Translations under genes and position numbers: made by a program | Assembly: GCA_013002105.1 (NCBI GenBank) | Contig: JABDKS010000237.1 | Coordinates: 1-6,351, forward strand | From: Pirellulaceae bacterium | GTDB taxonomy: Bacteria; Planctomycetota; Planctomycetia; Pirellulales; Pirellulaceae | DNA: 6,351 bases | Direction: 5' to 3' | In this document: in pieces, positions 6,091 through 6,351 of the stretch | How positions within the stretch are numbered: the first letter of the stretch is position 1 | Layout: every line of letters begins with the position of its first letter | Notes under the pieces: model-generated | What the model saw: only the letters and a program-made list of their open reading frames with translations | What the model was told of the DNA's origin: nothing | The model's database searches: none

Positions 6091-6351
6091 TCAAGCGGCC
6101 ATGCGGCCCGATTCACCCCGGCGTGCAAAGGTAATGGTGACCGCTGCGCCACCCTGTGGGCAATTCTGCCAATTCAGTTTTGCTTGAATCGCTGCCGCGG
6201 CCAGTGGCAAATTCTGGGGGCGTGATTCGATATCACATCCGCTGTCGGCGACTTCCAGTTCAACCCCCAAAGGTGTTTCGCATCCGGTGATAACCAGATC
6301 GCCACCGTCTCCCATCTCGCCCAAGGCTTGCACGACCAGTGTGCGCAACAG
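6091..6351 (-). CDS. C-terminal fragment of a degenerate GHKL (histidine-kinase-like) ATPase domain protein
   Basis: The last 86 residues of a protein whose start lies beyond the window edge. LLRTLVVQALGEMGDGGDLVI (1-21) has the shape of the histidine-kinase N-box (NLLxNAxxAMxxGGxLxI), but the metal-binding Asn is Gln8. LEVADSGCDI (32-41) matches the DxGxG G1 box with the last Gly replaced by Asp. The lid and GTGLGL box, normally 20-30 residues further on, seem missing or shrunk to NLPLAAAAIQAKL, after which PQGGAAVTITFAR matches the closing strand (GGTxFxIxLP). It ends in TGA 46 nt before fliF on the same strand, so it is probably in the flagellar operon. A FleS/FlrB-like flagellar sensor kinase is one possibility, but the broken motifs suggest a non-catalytic, protein-binding role. 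Family placement is by motif shape only; function unknown. Confidence 0.6.
   Translation of the reverse strand: MLRTLVVQALGEMGDGGDLVITGCETPLGVELEVADSGCDIESRPQNLPLAAAAIQAKLNWQNCPQGGAAVTITFARRGESGRMAA

Overview
The window is a minus-strand run of flagellar basal-body and type III export genes, most likely from a planctomycete of the Rhodopirellula/Blastopirellula kind. That placement is inferred. It rests on an archaeal/eukaryotic-type prolyl-tRNA synthetase start, unusually divergent flagellar proteins and a moderate G+C content, not on any database search.

Read in the direction of transcription (high to low coordinates), the layout is as follows. First comes the 3' end of a gene for a degenerate GHKL/histidine-kinase-type ATPase domain (6351-6091). 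Next is fliF, the MS ring (6044-4401). A 226-nt spacer follows, holding a 123-bp REP-like inverted repeat and a short leader. Then come fliG, the rotor/switch protein (4174-2903), fliH, the export ATPase regulator (2873-2169), fliI, the export ATPase (2172-805), and fliJ, the export stalk/chaperone escort (750-316). The last gene is the 5' end of proS (177-1), which is not flagellar. No gene on the plus strand is convincing. No stretch over 300 nt lacks a gene.

The genes fit one assembly pathway. FliF forms the membrane ring, and its C-terminal helix is expected to hold FliG. FliH, FliI and FliJ form the ATPase complex that delivers substrates to the export gate. fliH and fliI overlap by four bases and fliG-fliH are nearly contiguous, so fliG-fliH-fliI-fliJ look like one transcription unit. 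Whether fliF is co-transcribed through the repeat is open.

Nothing here is clearly a new system. The points worth a second look are a FliG that has lost the usual hinge and torque-helix residues and carries a long linker, a kinase-like domain upstream of fliF whose ATP-binding motifs are broken, and the double REP-like palindrome placed directly after the fliF stop codon.
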